This document shows positions 16,086 to 27,339 of a stretch of 64,000 nt of DNA, piece after piece. The translations under genes were made by a program, and so were the position numbers. This DNA is from CAVTOA01 sp963736285. Its GTDB lineage: Bacteria; Actinomycetota; Actinomycetes; Mycobacteriales; QHCE01. The notes under the pieces were generated by a model. The model did no database searches. It was not told the origin of the DNA and worked only from the letters and a program-made list of their open reading frames with translations. The first letter of the stretch is position 1. Every line of letters begins with the position of its first letter. The DNA lies in NCBI GenBank assembly GCA_963736285.1, contig CAVTOA010000003.1, positions 1,178,001-1,242,000 on the forward strand, read 5' to 3'.

Positions 16086-18167
16086 ATGAGCGAAACAACA
16101 CCGAACGGCCCGGCCATTCCGCCTGCAGACGATTCATCGCAAGAACGCACCACCACACTGTCGGAACAACAGCGACGGGACGCCATCGCGGGTAAGACAG
16201 GTGGCTCAAACCTGGCAGGTCGGGGCAACCCACCAGCGCCTCCTGCAGTGGTGCCTCCCGCGGTGGCGCCAGGATGGGGTGGCTCAGCTATGAGCTCGAG
16301 CCCGCCAGCTGCGGGATCTCCCGGGCCTTCTGGATCGCAGCCGGGCGCAGGCCCTTCCCAAGGGCCAAGTGCCAGCTCGGCTAGCGCCCATCCCACTAGT
16401 GCGCAACCGTCTCATCAGGACGAACAACGCACCACGATTGTCGCTCGTGGAGGTAATTCCGCTACTCCGAATGCGAGCACCGGGGCTCAATCGACTGGGC
16501 CTAAGCCCGGCTCCTCCGACGCTCCACCGAGGCCGTCGGTGACTCCACCCACGAGCGCAGCTCCTGGCAGGGCGAGCGTTGCTCCCACTAGCAGCAGCGG
16601 AGCGGGGTCCGGGTTAGTGCGCTCAACGGGGGTGCCGGTGAGCTCGATGCCTGTTCCGGTACAGCACTCGGCACCACCCATGATGAGCGCCCCCAGTTCC
16701 TACTCTGTGCCCCAACAGTCCGTGCCACAGCACTCTGCGCCGCCGCAGTCGGGGCACCCACACGTCCCGGCTCCTCAGGCTCCTCGTATCGCAGAGCCTC
16801 CGCGGCCGCCAGTGCCGCCTTACGTGCCGGAACACCACGAGGTTGCTCCCACGAAGGGCAAGTCTGGCAAGAGCTCCAAGAAGGACAAGAACCGTCCGGC
16901 TAAGAAGGGTGGTCTGTTTCGTGGCAAGAAAAAGACCGCATCCAGTGGCGGTGCGGCACCGCCACTCGCGGCTTCGGGCAGCCTTGACAACCGCCTTAGC
17001 CAGACGGAAGGTAACGCGGCCGAATCTGGATCAGATTTTTGGGTAGAGGGCGGCAACGTTATTGCCCACAACCAAGAGTCTTTGCGCAAAAAGTCCACGT
17101 TGGGGCTAGGTGGTGGGCGTTGGCAGCGGTTTGCGTTTCTGGGGCTTATGGTGTTGGCGCTCGGTGTACTGGTCATCAACGGCGCGTACCGGTTGGCGGG
17201 CAAAGCCTTGTACGAAGAGCCCAAGCTTCCGGCCACCAACAGCTTCCCTACGGAGGGAGCTTCGAGCTACGCCGAGCTATTTATGCGGAGCTACTTCACC
17301 TGGGACAAAGACCACCCGGAAGAGCGCGACAAGGCCTTGAAGATCTTCTTTCCCAGTACCGACGAAAACACCAGCCATTCGGTGGGCTGGAATGGCCATG
17401 GTTATCAAGCGGTGGGCGTTACCTGGGCGGTGAAGACCGATGTCACTAGTGCTCACCGCGCGGTCATTACTGTGGCGGCCAATGTAGAGGCCAGCGACAC
17501 ACGGTCAAGCGGCTTGATGTGTGCCGAAGTAGGGGTCTATGCCCAGGGTGAAAATGGCAATTACGCGATTTTGTCGTATCCGTCCATTGTGGGATGCCCG
17601 CCGGCGGCCAAGTTCACCGTTCCGGACGATTCCAATTCTGACGACGTCGACTCTCAAAATGGCGACGTGATTCATCAGCTGATTGAGCAATTTTTTACCG
17701 CGTACGCCGACTCCAACTACCCGCAGATGCAGCAGCTGGTAACCAAGAGTTCCGGTATCGTCAGCGGACTGGATGGTGTGCGCAAATTCGGCTCAGTCAC
17801 TACCACGGTGCATGCGCCCAACGGCATGGGCAGCGATACCCGCACGGTAGAGGCAACGGTCACCTGGCAAGAGGGTACGAATGACCAAAGTGGCGCGGCC
17901 GACCTGGGTACCAACACCTCGCAGTACACCATCACCGTCCAGCGAGAAGGCGACCACTGGGTCATCGCGAGCATGAAGGGTGGGGCACCTTCGGCCGATG
18001 TCGCGCCCCAGCAGGGTGGGGCGCCGATGCCATCGATTAGCCCCAGCGTGGATTCCTCTGCTAACGGATCGGCCGATGGTAGTGGTGACAGCACCAGCGA
18101 TAATGACGGTGGTTCAGATAACTCCGGTGGCTCGGACAACGATTCTTCGTCCGGCTCGAGCGGGTAG
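16086..18167 (+). CDS. tcpC: Conjugal transfer protein TcpC-like (VirB8-like)
   Basis: The protein has 693 residues. TcpC proteins are bitopic T4SS core components with two NTF2-like domains outside the membrane. Residues 1-255 are Pro/Ser-rich and disordered-looking, and a very basic patch follows (KSSKKDKNRPAKKG). One TM lies at about 346-370 (FAFLGLMVLALGVLVINGAYRLA region). The two exterior domains span about 385-525 and 540-650, the second beginning VIHQLIEQFFTAYADSNYPQM. An Asp/Ser/Gly-rich tail of about 40 residues ends the protein. The frame is intact. The N-terminal extension is far longer than in clostridial TcpC. Confidence 0.85.
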   Translation: MSETTPNGPAIPPADDSSQERTTTLSEQQRRDAIAGKTGGSNLAGRGNPPAPPAVVPPAVAPGWGGSAMSSSPPAAGSPGPSGSQPGAGPSQGPSASSASAHPTSAQPSHQDEQRTTIVARGGNSATPNASTGAQSTGPKPGSSDAPPRPSVTPPTSAAPGRASVAPTSSSGAGSGLVRSTGVPVSSMPVPVQHSAPPMMSAPSSYSVPQQSVPQHSAPPQSGHPHVPAPQAPRIAEPPRPPVPPYVPEHHEVAPTKGKSGKSSKKDKNRPAKKGGLFRGKKKTASSGGAAPPLAASGSLDNRLSQTEGNAAESGSDFWVEGGNVIAHNQESLRKKSTLGLGGGRWQRFAFLGLMVLALGVLVINGAYRLAGKALYEEPKLPATNSFPTEGASSYAELFMRSYFTWDKDHPEERDKALKIFFPSTDENTSHSVGWNGHGYQAVGVTWAVKTDVTSAHRAVITVAANVEASDTRSSGLMCAEVGVYAQGENGNYAILSYPSIVGCPPAAKFTVPDDSNSDDVDSQNGDVIHQLIEQFFTAYADSNYPQMQQLVTKSSGIVSGLDGVRKFGSVTTTVHAPNGMGSDTRTVEATVTWQEGTNDQSGAADLGTNTSQYTITVQREGDHWVIASMKGGAPSADVAPQQGGAPMPSISPSVDSSANGSADGSGDSTSDNDGGSDNSGGSDNDSSSGSSG

Positions 18168-18256
18168 GGGAGCGAGGTGGCTGTGTCCATGTTGATGATG
18201 TCGCTCCCAGCGACTGGATGCATACGATGCCGGACCGTATTGAGGAGAGTAGAAAA

Positions 18257-18553
18257 ATGATCGTTGACACCATTCATCACGTTATTGCGGCCGTGCCGCC
18301 TGAGCATTTCCAGGCTGCCGATCCAAAAACCGGGCGTGAAATTGCAAGTAGTGTAAAAGGCTTTGTGGCTCCCATTGCCGCATTGCTTATCGGGATTTTT
18401 AGCCTGCGTTATATAGCGGGCGAGAATAAATCGATGGGTGCCTTTATTGGCTTTGTTGTTCTAGGGATCTTCGTCTATGCGCTTATTCAGTATGGAGAAG
18501 TCATCGTTGGTCCGCTCAGTGGTGTCCTAAAAGGCTGGGTTGTCGGCGACTGA
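18257..18553 (+). CDS. Small two-TM T4SS membrane protein (TcpD/VirB2-like position)
   Basis: The protein has 98 residues from the ATG at 18257, directly after GAGGAGAG; an in-frame ATG at 18218 is less likely. TM helices lie at about 36-51 (FVAPIAALLIGIFSLRY) and 59-80 (MGAFIGFVVLGIFVYALI). The size, topology and position between TcpC and TcpE fit TcpD or a VirB2/TrbC-like pilin. I cannot tell these apart without a profile search. It is more AT-rich than its neighbours. Confidence 0.75.
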   Translation: MIVDTIHHVIAAVPPEHFQAADPKTGREIASSVKGFVAPIAALLIGIFSLRYIAGENKSMGAFIGFVVLGIFVYALIQYGEVIVGPLSGVLKGWVVGD

Positions 18554-18601
18554 GTACTCCTGCCATTACTATGCGGCAGCCATCCAGAGGGGAGGGGCAC
18601 C

Positions 18602-19045
18602 ATGCTTGTTCGTACGTTTACGAGTACCTGGAATCTGCGGACCAAGATCTATGCGTTCGACGACGTGAAGGTGCCCATTAAAGGCGGGATCACCATCCCG
18701 CAGCTGTTAGCCGGGGTGGGGGCAGCCTTGGTATGGATCCCCTTCTGCCTGCTTATCCAGATGCCTTCGTGGATCCCCAACACTGGCTTTCTGGTGGGAA
18801 TTATGGGGATCCCGCCCTTGGTGGTACTTCTCAAAGCCGACACCCCCATCGCCCATGAGAAGACCACGGAGGAATGGCTTACATCCTGGCTTACCCGGCG
18901 CAGTGAGCCCCAGGCTCTCGCTGCGTTGGCGTCTGCGCGTCCCGACCATCCGGTAGTACTTACCGGCTCCCGCTGGGTGCCCACCTGGCTCGCTGCCGAA
19001 GAGCGCGCCGCCGCGGTGTTACAGCGGAAGGGAGCAGGCACATGA
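18602..19045 (+). CDS. tcpE: TcpE family conjugal transfer membrane protein
   Basis: The protein has 147 residues and is preceded by a strong GAGGGGAGGGG site. TWNLRTKIYAFDDVKVP matches the conserved N-terminal motif of TcpE proteins. Two closely spaced TM helices (about 36-50 and 58-75) follow, then a cytoplasmic tail. TcpE anchors the VirB4-type ATPase at the membrane in the clostridial system. Its stop overlaps the ATG of the VirB4 gene by four bases. Confidence 0.8.
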   Translation: MLVRTFTSTWNLRTKIYAFDDVKVPIKGGITIPQLLAGVGAALVWIPFCLLIQMPSWIPNTGFLVGIMGIPPLVVLLKADTPIAHEKTTEEWLTSWLTRRSEPQALAALASARPDHPVVLTGSRWVPTWLAAEERAAAVLQRKGAGT

Positions 19046-22000
19046 TCTTTATAGTGTTGTTTGCGCTCGCCGCTGTCGGTGTTTATATCGTGGCTAATCG
19101 GCAAAAAGGCGAACAGCAAAAGAAGGATCACCCAGCGCTTCCGCAGCGATTGTCAGTGCGTTATTTCGATAACACAGTTGTCCTTTCGGAATATGAAGCA
19201 TGGACATATCTGCGTTTGCCGACCGTGTCGGTGGAATTTAAAACTGCGGCCGAGTGGGATCGGCTTATTAGTTCTTTCGCCCACGCACTCGCAGGGCTCA
19301 CTGACTGTCGCGTGCATTTAAAAACAACTTTTCGTGGCTACAACATCACCAAGTGGGCCGAGAAATTAGATAAGCGCACCTATAACCCCGCACCAGGCTG
19401 GGCAGATCTCCTCGTCAAGCAGCAAGAACATTTGTGGAATGAGCAATTTCTGCAAAAAGAGGTATATCTCGGGGTTCGGCTGGGCTTTCGCAATAATGAG
19501 GCCAGCAGTCAGTTCAAAGCCGCGCTCAATATGGTCAAGCGGTTTTTTGTCACCACTGCAGATGTGCTGCTCGGCGAAGACGACGCGATCGACCCTAAAG
19601 AGATTGAACGGTGGCGCGGCGCGGCGGCACCTGTCCAACGCTTGTTGCGGGGGAGTGCCTATCAGGCAGTGCCGGCGACCTCAGATGAGATCGCATGGTT
19701 GTTCCGGCACCAAATGCATCCCGACATGCCGGCCCCGCCCGCGCCGGCAGAGCCCAACAAACCGTGGGGGCAGGGGGAGGTGCAGCACCTCGTCGAGGGC
19801 TACATCGACCAAAGTGAGAGCCCTCGGTATCTCAAAATCACCCAACCCAATTGGGACTTTGTCAATCAGCAGCGAGTGTACGAACGCGACCCAGAGACAC
19901 TGCCGAGGCCAGAGCGCGAGTTTGCCTCCTATGTAGCAACGTTGGCGATCAGTCGTATTCCGCGAGAGATGGACACCTGGGACGGCAACCCGTGGATTCA
20001 CCATGCGGAAGACCCCTCGCTTGGTTTCTCGGTGGAGTTCTCGGCGTACTTCGATATTCACACGCCGCGCAAGGCCAAAAAGGACGTAGAGAAGCAGATC
20101 CAGAAAGTCTCCGCGCAGCAGCAGCATATTGCGGGTGCCGGGGCAGAAATTCCGGTCGGTGTTCGGATGCATTTGTCGCTGGGAAGATCCTCGATACTGA
20201 GATGGAGCGGGATCGCAAGTATTTGGTCTACGGTGCCGGGCGGTTGTTCGTCTCCGCCGAGAGCGCTGACGAGCTGACCCGTCGTTGCGAGGTGCTCATC
20301 GAGCACTACCGCGACATCGGCATCGACGTGGCGTGGACGCCTAACGACCAACTACGGCTATTTATCGAGCAATTCCCGGCCGACCGGCCCAGACTGAACG
20401 TGCGGGCATACCGGCAGGTGCAAGAACTAGAGACGGTGGCCGCGGGTCTGTTCACCGCATCCAACAGTTTGGGCGATGGTGAAGGCCCGTATCTCGGCCG
20501 CACGACCGGGCGCAGCCAAGAGATCGTCCACTTCGATCCTTTGTATGCACCGCGCAATAACAAGCCGCCAGGCGTGGCGATCGTGGGCGCGCCTGGTGGT
20601 GGTAAGACCTTCACCACGTTGACACCGCCTACCAGACCGCGATGCGTGGCATCACCACTGTTTTGCTGGACCCTAAAGGCGACGCGAAAGGCCTTGCCAC
20701 CATTGAGGGTCTGGGTGAGGTCCGCATCCTGGAGCTGGGTTCGCGGATGGCCGGGTTGCTTGATCCGTTCTCATTGGCAGCGAGCCGAGAAGAAGGCACG
20801 CTGCTGGCGATGGAGACGCATGCGTTTGCTCCTCGGTGGCGAGATGACGGCTGATCGCGAAAACGCAATCGTCTCTTCTATTCGGTATGTGGCGATGCAC
20901 CCGGAGCCCAATCTGCGCAAAGTGATCGACCTGCTGCTTGCGGGCGGCATCGAGAGTCTTAATCGGACGTAATACTGCCTATAGCGAGCAGCAGATCGCG
21001 GTAGCAAAGTCGGCGGGCAACTTGCTGGAGGTCATCTCCGAGCTGCCGCTGGGTAATCTGTGCTTCTCTAACGCCAAGTCGCAGATCAAGGTGGCACAAG
21101 GGCGCCTCACCATCATTACTTTGGCTGGCTTGACTTTGCCGTCTGCTTCCACCGACCAAGACCGCTACACCTACGCGCAGCGGCTGTCGGTCACCTTGTT
21201 GTATTTGGTGACCCACTATTCGCGGTCACTGGTGACCGATCCGCTCTACACCGGGCCTAAAGCGCTGATCATTGATGAGGCTTGGGCCATCACTCAAACG
21301 TCGCAGGGCGCGCAGCTGGTGGCGGAGGTCGCGCGGCTTGGTCGATCACGAAATACCGCGCTTATCTTGGTGTCGCAGAACGCGCGCGACTTGCTGGCTG
21401 AGGATGTCAAGAACTGTCTGACCACTATGTTTGTCTTCCGGTCTGAGGATCCCTCCGAGATCGCCGCCGACTTGGAGCTGCTGCGTGTTTCCGACAACCC
21501 TGAGCACCGGAACGCGATCGCCAGTCTTCCCACAGGGCGAGACTCCGAGTGCATCATGCGAGACATTCGAGGGCATGTCGGCACGATGCGGGTCGACATG
21601 AGCTATCTGCCGGATGTCACAGCAGCATTCGACAGCACGCCAGGTGAGGACACAGGGCATGTGCAATCGGCGGCGCGTCGGATTGTGACCGATGGCAGCT
21701 GGCCGCATCATTGGGGTCGCCGACACCGAAGAAGAAGCCCAGCGGATCGGGCTTTGGCTGGCTCGATGGGCGGTGTGCCCAGCTTGCCGCCGGGAACCGG
21801 CGATGGTGAGGGCACGGTGGTGCTGCCGCCTTCGGCAATTCCACCGTTGATCGCCGCGCACAACGCCATGGCTCATGGCGCCAGCACCGTGCCGCCCATT
21901 ACAGTGCCCAGCGAGGTGCGTCGGGTGGTGATGCCGTCATCTCGGGTTGGTGTCTCGCCGACCTCGGTTGAGCCGCGCCCTCCGATCTCGACAGCGCCGA

Positions 22001-22176
22001 CCAGCTCGGCCACTGCCAAGGTGGTCAGCAGCAGTCCATCGGATGGTCATGACGGCACCGTGTATGGCAGCAACTATGCACGTGTAGTCGAACCGGTAGA
22101 GGAGGACCCCGACAAGACCCAAGTTCGGCCGCCCGGTCCCAGCGATGCCGCTGGCCCTTGGTCAAATCGGGAATAA
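19042..22176 (+). pseudogene. VirB4/TcpF-type T4SS ATPase with four frameshifts
   Basis: The N-terminal part is intact from the ATG at 19042 (one TM, then the VirB4 N-domain) to about 20175. Homologous sequence then continues in other frames, with changes at about 20170-20183 and 20611-20624 (each as if one base is lost) and 20812-20825 and 20945-20972 (each as if one base is gained). Stitched together it has Walker A GAPGGGKT (20586-20609), VLLDPKGDAKG, Walker B ALIIDEAW (near 21270) and a Pro/Ser-rich tail. Joined, the product would be about 1,040 residues, a normal VirB4 size. The protein text between breaks is well conserved, so the lesions are recent or are sequencing errors. Confidence 0.82.
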
Positions 22177-22185
22177 GGCTTCTTC

Positions 22186-24727
22186 ATGACAGCCCCCGCT
22201 GCCACCCGCCTCCTCACCCCGACGCGCTCGGGCCATACGTTGACGCGTCCAATGGCGGGTGGTCATCGAGCGCGGGTACAGCTTCGGGTGCGGGCTGGGG
22301 TGGATGAGGCATTCGCAGAGCAACTGAAAGCCGAGCGGCCAGAGCCAGATGCTGGGGTTGGTCGGCATTTTCGGGCTTGGGTAGCACGGCGTCGCAGCAA
22401 GGGAACGCATGGCCGCGCGCTCAGCCTGGTCATTGTGCTGGCGGCGCTCGTGGCGGCGTTTGCCTTTAACGTGAGTCTGCAACCGAGTGAGCAGCATTGG
22501 TCCGGCGCCGTGGGGACAGTGCGGGTGGCGCAAGCGGATTGTGACAGTAAATTCGATATAGCGAAATTGAAAGAGATGATGAGGCAGGGATTGGGGTGAT
22601 CGTTCTGCCGTTAGGGATATTGACGAGTAAATTTTAACAAGATATGCGATTCGTTTCGATGCGGTATTAAAAGAGATAGCTACCAATATTACAAATCCCA
22701 TCCGAGATGCGTTTTCTCGTTTGGCTAATCATTTTTGTTTTGATCGAACGGATCTTGTACCTGATAATCCCAATTCTGGCGCGAACGGGATTATTAGTAG
22801 CGTTGGTTCCTTTTATCAGACTGATGATGCAAAGACCAATAATAATCTGACAACCTGGGAAAAGTATGGCACCGCGGGTGCATCGTGGGGGACGTATTTC
22901 AATGACTGTAACGGTTATTCAATTAGTTTAAGCAATTTGAGTTCGAATTTTATTCTAAGCGTTAGTCAAATATTTGCTGTTATTGCTATCGTTTTTTTTC
23001 AACAGACATTTGGCAACGAGATTATTGACTATTTTCTCAAAACTTCATCTGCCGGTGGCATTCTCACCTTGACGGACATTATTCAACGCCTTCACGCGGA
23101 TATTTATTTAGATTTCGTGTCCCTTGCAATTTTAGTGGGCGCCATTGTTCTATTTTGGCGCGCAGTGATACAGAACAAAGGCGCGTCCGATGTGCTTGGG
23201 AAAGTCTTCATATGGTGGTGGTCGCGGCTATCGCTCCATTGTTTGTGAAATGGGGGCCAGAGTTACATTCAAAAGGCAAATTCGGTTGTTAACGATGTTG
23301 GTCAAACGGTGTTGGTGGCTTTTGCTGGCGATAATTGTACCGACGCTCCACTTCGAATATGGATACTCCTTCAGGGGGGACATCCACCAGCGAAGCCAAC
23401 GCTACGTCCAAAGTGCAGCCGTATGAATGTGCCGCCGAAACCATGTACCAAGTGATGATTTATATGCCGTGGGCTGCTGGAAATGTCGGATCGCTGGATG
23501 CGTCACAAACCGCTGACAGCAACACCAAAAACAAGCTTGCTCAGGAGATCTTAGGATTTCAGGCGTATACCAGAGAAGAAGTAAAAAAGATTCAAGATCA
23601 GAGCGATTTCAAGAAACGGATTGAGTTACAAAGAGGGATTATACGCCAGAAAATAAAAGCGCGTCTGGCTTTTATCACCAATGCGACTGATGCTAGCCCA
23701 CCAGGATTGGGCGCGAAATTCGAAGACGGTTCCCTATAAAGAGGACAAAGCGAGCACTGAGCGACCGTGGAGCGATGTAGATGTCGCAGACCAGACCACA
23801 TGGGAGCTGTGGACTGGTCACGGTCGTCACAGCGGTTTTTGATCGCTATTCTTGCGCTCATCGCCGCGATCGCTATGGCGGCGGTCTTATTGGCCGTTTA
23901 CCGTCTCATATTTAGTGTTGCAGGTGATAACGGTATTGGCAGCATTAGTGGCGCCGATCATATTTTTGATTGGTCTCGTTCCAGTATATGGCACAAAAAT
24001 CTTGATGCGTTGGCTGGAGTTGTTGGCCGGAGCATTAATCAAGCGGCTGGTGCTAGTGGTTTTCGTGGCGATCCTGCTCTACGGCTTTCGGCTGGTATAC
24101 GCGGTGGCTTGCCATGGTGGATGCAGGTGTTGGTAGTCCTCAGAATGTCACTCGTCGGAGTGGCTTACCGCAAAAAACTCACCTCATGGGCAAACAGTGG
24201 CGTGGGCGGAGTGGGCGAAGCAGCCAAGTTGCCACAGCTGGAGTCCTAGGGGTGGCCGGTGCTGTCAAGACTCTTGGGGTTTGCGCAATACCTGGCGTGA
24301 CAGAGAGGATGCGCGCCTGGGGGCAAGGATCGGCCAGGCTAGTCGGCGAAGAAGCATTGCGTGGGGAGGGTCCAATAATGCGTACTCGGCTCAGCGGTAG
24401 GCGGCAGAAGACGCGCGCAGGAAGTCAAAGAAAGCCGGTTCATGGGGGCGGAGGAGTCCCCAACGAACCCAGGGGCTTAGCCCCTACACGCCCGAATCGG
24501 GCAGGGTGCCCGGCATGCGAGACAGTCTCTGTCAGCCAATCCTGGTATCGAGGGGCAAACAGTGACAAGCGGAGCCCAACGCAATCGGGCCATGTAAGCG
24601 AGTGGGGAGGTGAGGCAACGATGATGACAGCCACGTATGACGTCGATGCGAAGAGCGTGCGGCATTCGTCCACAGGCCAGGCCTGGGTACGGGCGGCGAG
24701 TGTTGTCGCATTCGGTCGCCTGTAGCC
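22186..24727 (+). pseudogene. VirB6/TcpH-like polytopic protein, copy A, multiply frameshifted
   Basis: The start MTAPAATRLL at 22186 runs to a stop at 22599 with one TM. Homologous text then jumps frames many times: the 22631-23240 segment contains VSLAILVGAIVLFWRAV, then MVVVAAIAPLFVKWGP, then 23335-23739, then LVAPIIFLIGLVPVYGTKILMR from 23960 onward. At least six frame changes are needed. The middle (about 22.6-23.2 kb) is strikingly AT-rich. The order of hydrophobic blocks and the position after VirB4 fit a VirB6/TrbL-type channel protein. The 3' end is approximate. Confidence 0.7.
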
Positions 24728-24754
24728 GGGCGGGCTCGCATCACAGTAGAGACG

Positions 24755-26841
24755 TTGTCCGGTGTGGATGCTCAGCTTGTTACGGCCTTGCGGCGTGAAG
24801 CTTCGCTGGCCGTGTCAAATATGCCTCGTCGCACGTGGAGTCGATTGGGAGCACTCTGCATTGGTCCAGTGCTCGGCTCCGTATTGGTGGCGTGTTTTGG
24901 TGGCCCTGATTGCTGCGATGCTCATTCAGTGGGCGGCTTGGCTGACCAATTCGTCGCGACAGGTGTTGGGTGTCCACCGGTGGCCAACGCGAGCTGCGAG
25001 GACGTTTGGTTCGGCCTCGGCGCGTCACTCGAAGACTTGTTGGAATGCGGCGTCTACCATGTGTAAAACATGTATGCTGCTGCTACTGGCGCGGGAACAG
25101 AGTATCGCCGACTATCTCCGATAATGCGGAAAAGACCGTAGGAGCGATAAATTTAACCGAATATTGTGGCCTAAAACGGACCGAATTGGAGATCGACGAC
25201 CCGCACTTCCTATGCCGGCCTGCTATTGGGAGTCGCGCAGGGAACCAATACTGACAAAAATAATCTTTTTGTGCATTACAACATGGAGCAAATACCACCT
25301 GGGCTCAATATGGTGCTACAGGAACAACTTGGGACTACTTTTTATTTAAATTGCTTGAGCACGGATTATCAAGTAGTAAATAACGGTCGCGAATTTTATG
25401 TTTCTGCTGCAAAAGTTGTTTCAATCATAAGCATTCTTGATGTTTCAGCAAACATTTAATGGTTCGTTGTTGAACGTATTTATAGGTGGTGGAAACGAAT
25501 CCAATCTTAATAAAATTGTCAATGATCTTCACCTCAAGATCTACACATATTTTATTTCGTTGGCATTTTAGATAGGTGCGCTCGTACTGTTTTGGCGCGC
25601 GGTGGTGCAAAACAAAGGGTATGTCCGATTTTCTCAGCAAATTTGGCATCATGGTGGCTGTTGCAGCTTTTGCTTCCTTGTTTATGACAAATCCCGCTCA
25701 CTGGGTGAAGTGGGGAAACGACGGGGTAAACACAGTGACCAATACCGTCACTGAGGCGTTAATCGGCCACGATTGTGAGGACAGCAGTGGCGAGCATGTG
25801 CGGGCAGACGCGATCGATTGCACCGCGCAAGAGCTGTATAACCTGTTGATCTTACACCCTGGGCGATGGGGGAAGTGACATCACTCGAGGGTAAAATCGT
25901 GTATCAAAAAGCTGGCTACGATGCTCCGGGACGAACGGATGATGGTAGTCGCGGCTCTGCCCCTGTAGGCGCGAAAAGCATCAGCAAGAAGAAGCTCGCG
26001 CACGACATACTCGATAGCCAGACTTATACTTGGTCCCAAGCGTTCAAAGTAACTCCGAACGAGAAGACGATGTTAAAAAACAAAAGCGAGAATGGATAAC
26101 CAACAAATTTTTCAAAGAATATCTTCAGCTTAAGTTTGTCCCAGAACAAGACGATGACGGTAAAGGGAGCGGTTCAGGGGATGAAGCGTCACGTTTGAAC
26201 CTTATAAAGAGACCAGTAAAGACTATCGACAGTGCGGTCCGATACTGATCAGTCCACCTGGGAAATGTGGTCTGGCGGCCAAGCAAATGAGCGCATAAAG
26301 TTGGGCCTTATCGCATTGATCGCCTCTTTGTCGTTTGGTGTATTGCTTATTATTATTGCCATTACATATCTCGTATTGGAATTGGCGACAGTGGTCTTTG
26401 CGCTGGCCGCGCCAATCTTCTTCCTTATTGGTCTTGTGCCGGTGTACGGGTTCAAGATTTTCTTGCGCTGGGTAGAGGCATTCTTGGGTGCATTTCCTCC
26501 GGCGAATCGTCATGAGTTGTTTTGTTGGCATCTTGATGGCGCTATACGCGATTATTTTAGCCGTTCCTAATTGCCATGGTGGCTGCAAGTCAGTCGTGGT
26601 AGTTGTCATCGCCATCGGAGGGATGGCCTACCGGAAGCGCTTCACCCAGATCAGTTTCGGCGGTGGAGAAGGCTGCGGCGGCCTTGCGCAGACTGGTCGT
26701 CGTGCCAGTGATGTGCGCCAGGCGTGGAAGGAGAGTGAAGATCGACCCTGGCACGAGCGAATTCAGACGTTGCTCGGTGCGGGTGGCCTGGGTGCATCAC
26801 TCGTCGGCATGAACAATGCGCGTAAGCGGGATGCTGACTAA
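24755..26841 (+). pseudogene. VirB6/TcpH-like polytopic protein, copy B, nonsense and frameshifts
   Basis: This is a second, tandem homologue of copy A. Matching blocks are QQTFNGSLLN (A: QQTFGNEIID), IGALVLFWRAVVQNKG (A: VGAIVLFWRAVIQNKG), FFLIGLVPVYGFKIFLRW (A: IFLIGLVPVYGTKILMRW) and GMAYRKRFTQ (A: GVAYRKKLTS). An in-frame TAG at 25569-25571 replaces the Leu codon at the aligned place in copy A. Frame changes occur near 25440, 25620, 25870, 26085 and 26510. The nonsense codon argues for true decay and not only base-calling error. Confidence 0.72.
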
Positions 26842-27339
26842 CGCGCGACTCGCCAGTAGAACCGAGAACAGCAGCGCGGCATGCCAGCGCCAACGGGCGG
26901 CGGAGGCCGCCGGCCAAGCCGTTGGCTATACGCAAAGGCAATTTGGTCGATCGGACAACGGCAATCCGGGTGCCTGACCCTCGGCGAAACACTGTAGCCG
27001 CACGTACAGCCCGCCAGGAGCGGGGTCGTCCCCGGACCCAAGAGGAACGGCGCGCGGTAGGGCCAGCGTTCCACAGGTGCGCCGGGCGCGGCCCCGAAAG
27101 TACTGCGGTGGCGCTACTCCACGGGAAAGATGCAGGGTGCCATCCACAGGCAGCGACCGGTAATCCCGATGCAGGATATGCCGCCGCCAGTCTCGTATTA
27201 CCAGCCGCCAGATGCCCCGCCAAACAAGCAGCCAAGGGATCACCAGATAATCCCGGGATGGCGTAGGCAGTAGTCGAGAAGCGATGTCTGTAAGCAGAAT
27301 CGCAAGGCAACAAGAAGGTGAGAGAAACGGGAGCCACAG
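26842..27339 (+). other. Degenerate tail of VirB6 copy B / intergenic
   Basis: About 500 GC-rich bases with no intact gene. One frame near 27177-27265 reads as a Pro/Gln-rich tail (PPPVSYYQPPDAPP) like the ends of other T4SS proteins here, so this is probably the eroded 3' end of the preceding gene followed by the leader of the next. Confidence 0.5.

Noticed and set aside
15824..16396. Minus-strand frame of 190 codons across the tcpC start
   Set aside because: It is the mirror of the Pro/Ser-rich tcpC N-terminus, and the true gene has a clear start and homologous domains.
26922..27266. 114-codon plus-strand frame between VirB6 copy B and the NERD-like gene
   Set aside because: Its text is Arg/Ala/Gly noise; a different frame carries the Pro-rich tail, so it is an eroded 3' end and not a gene.
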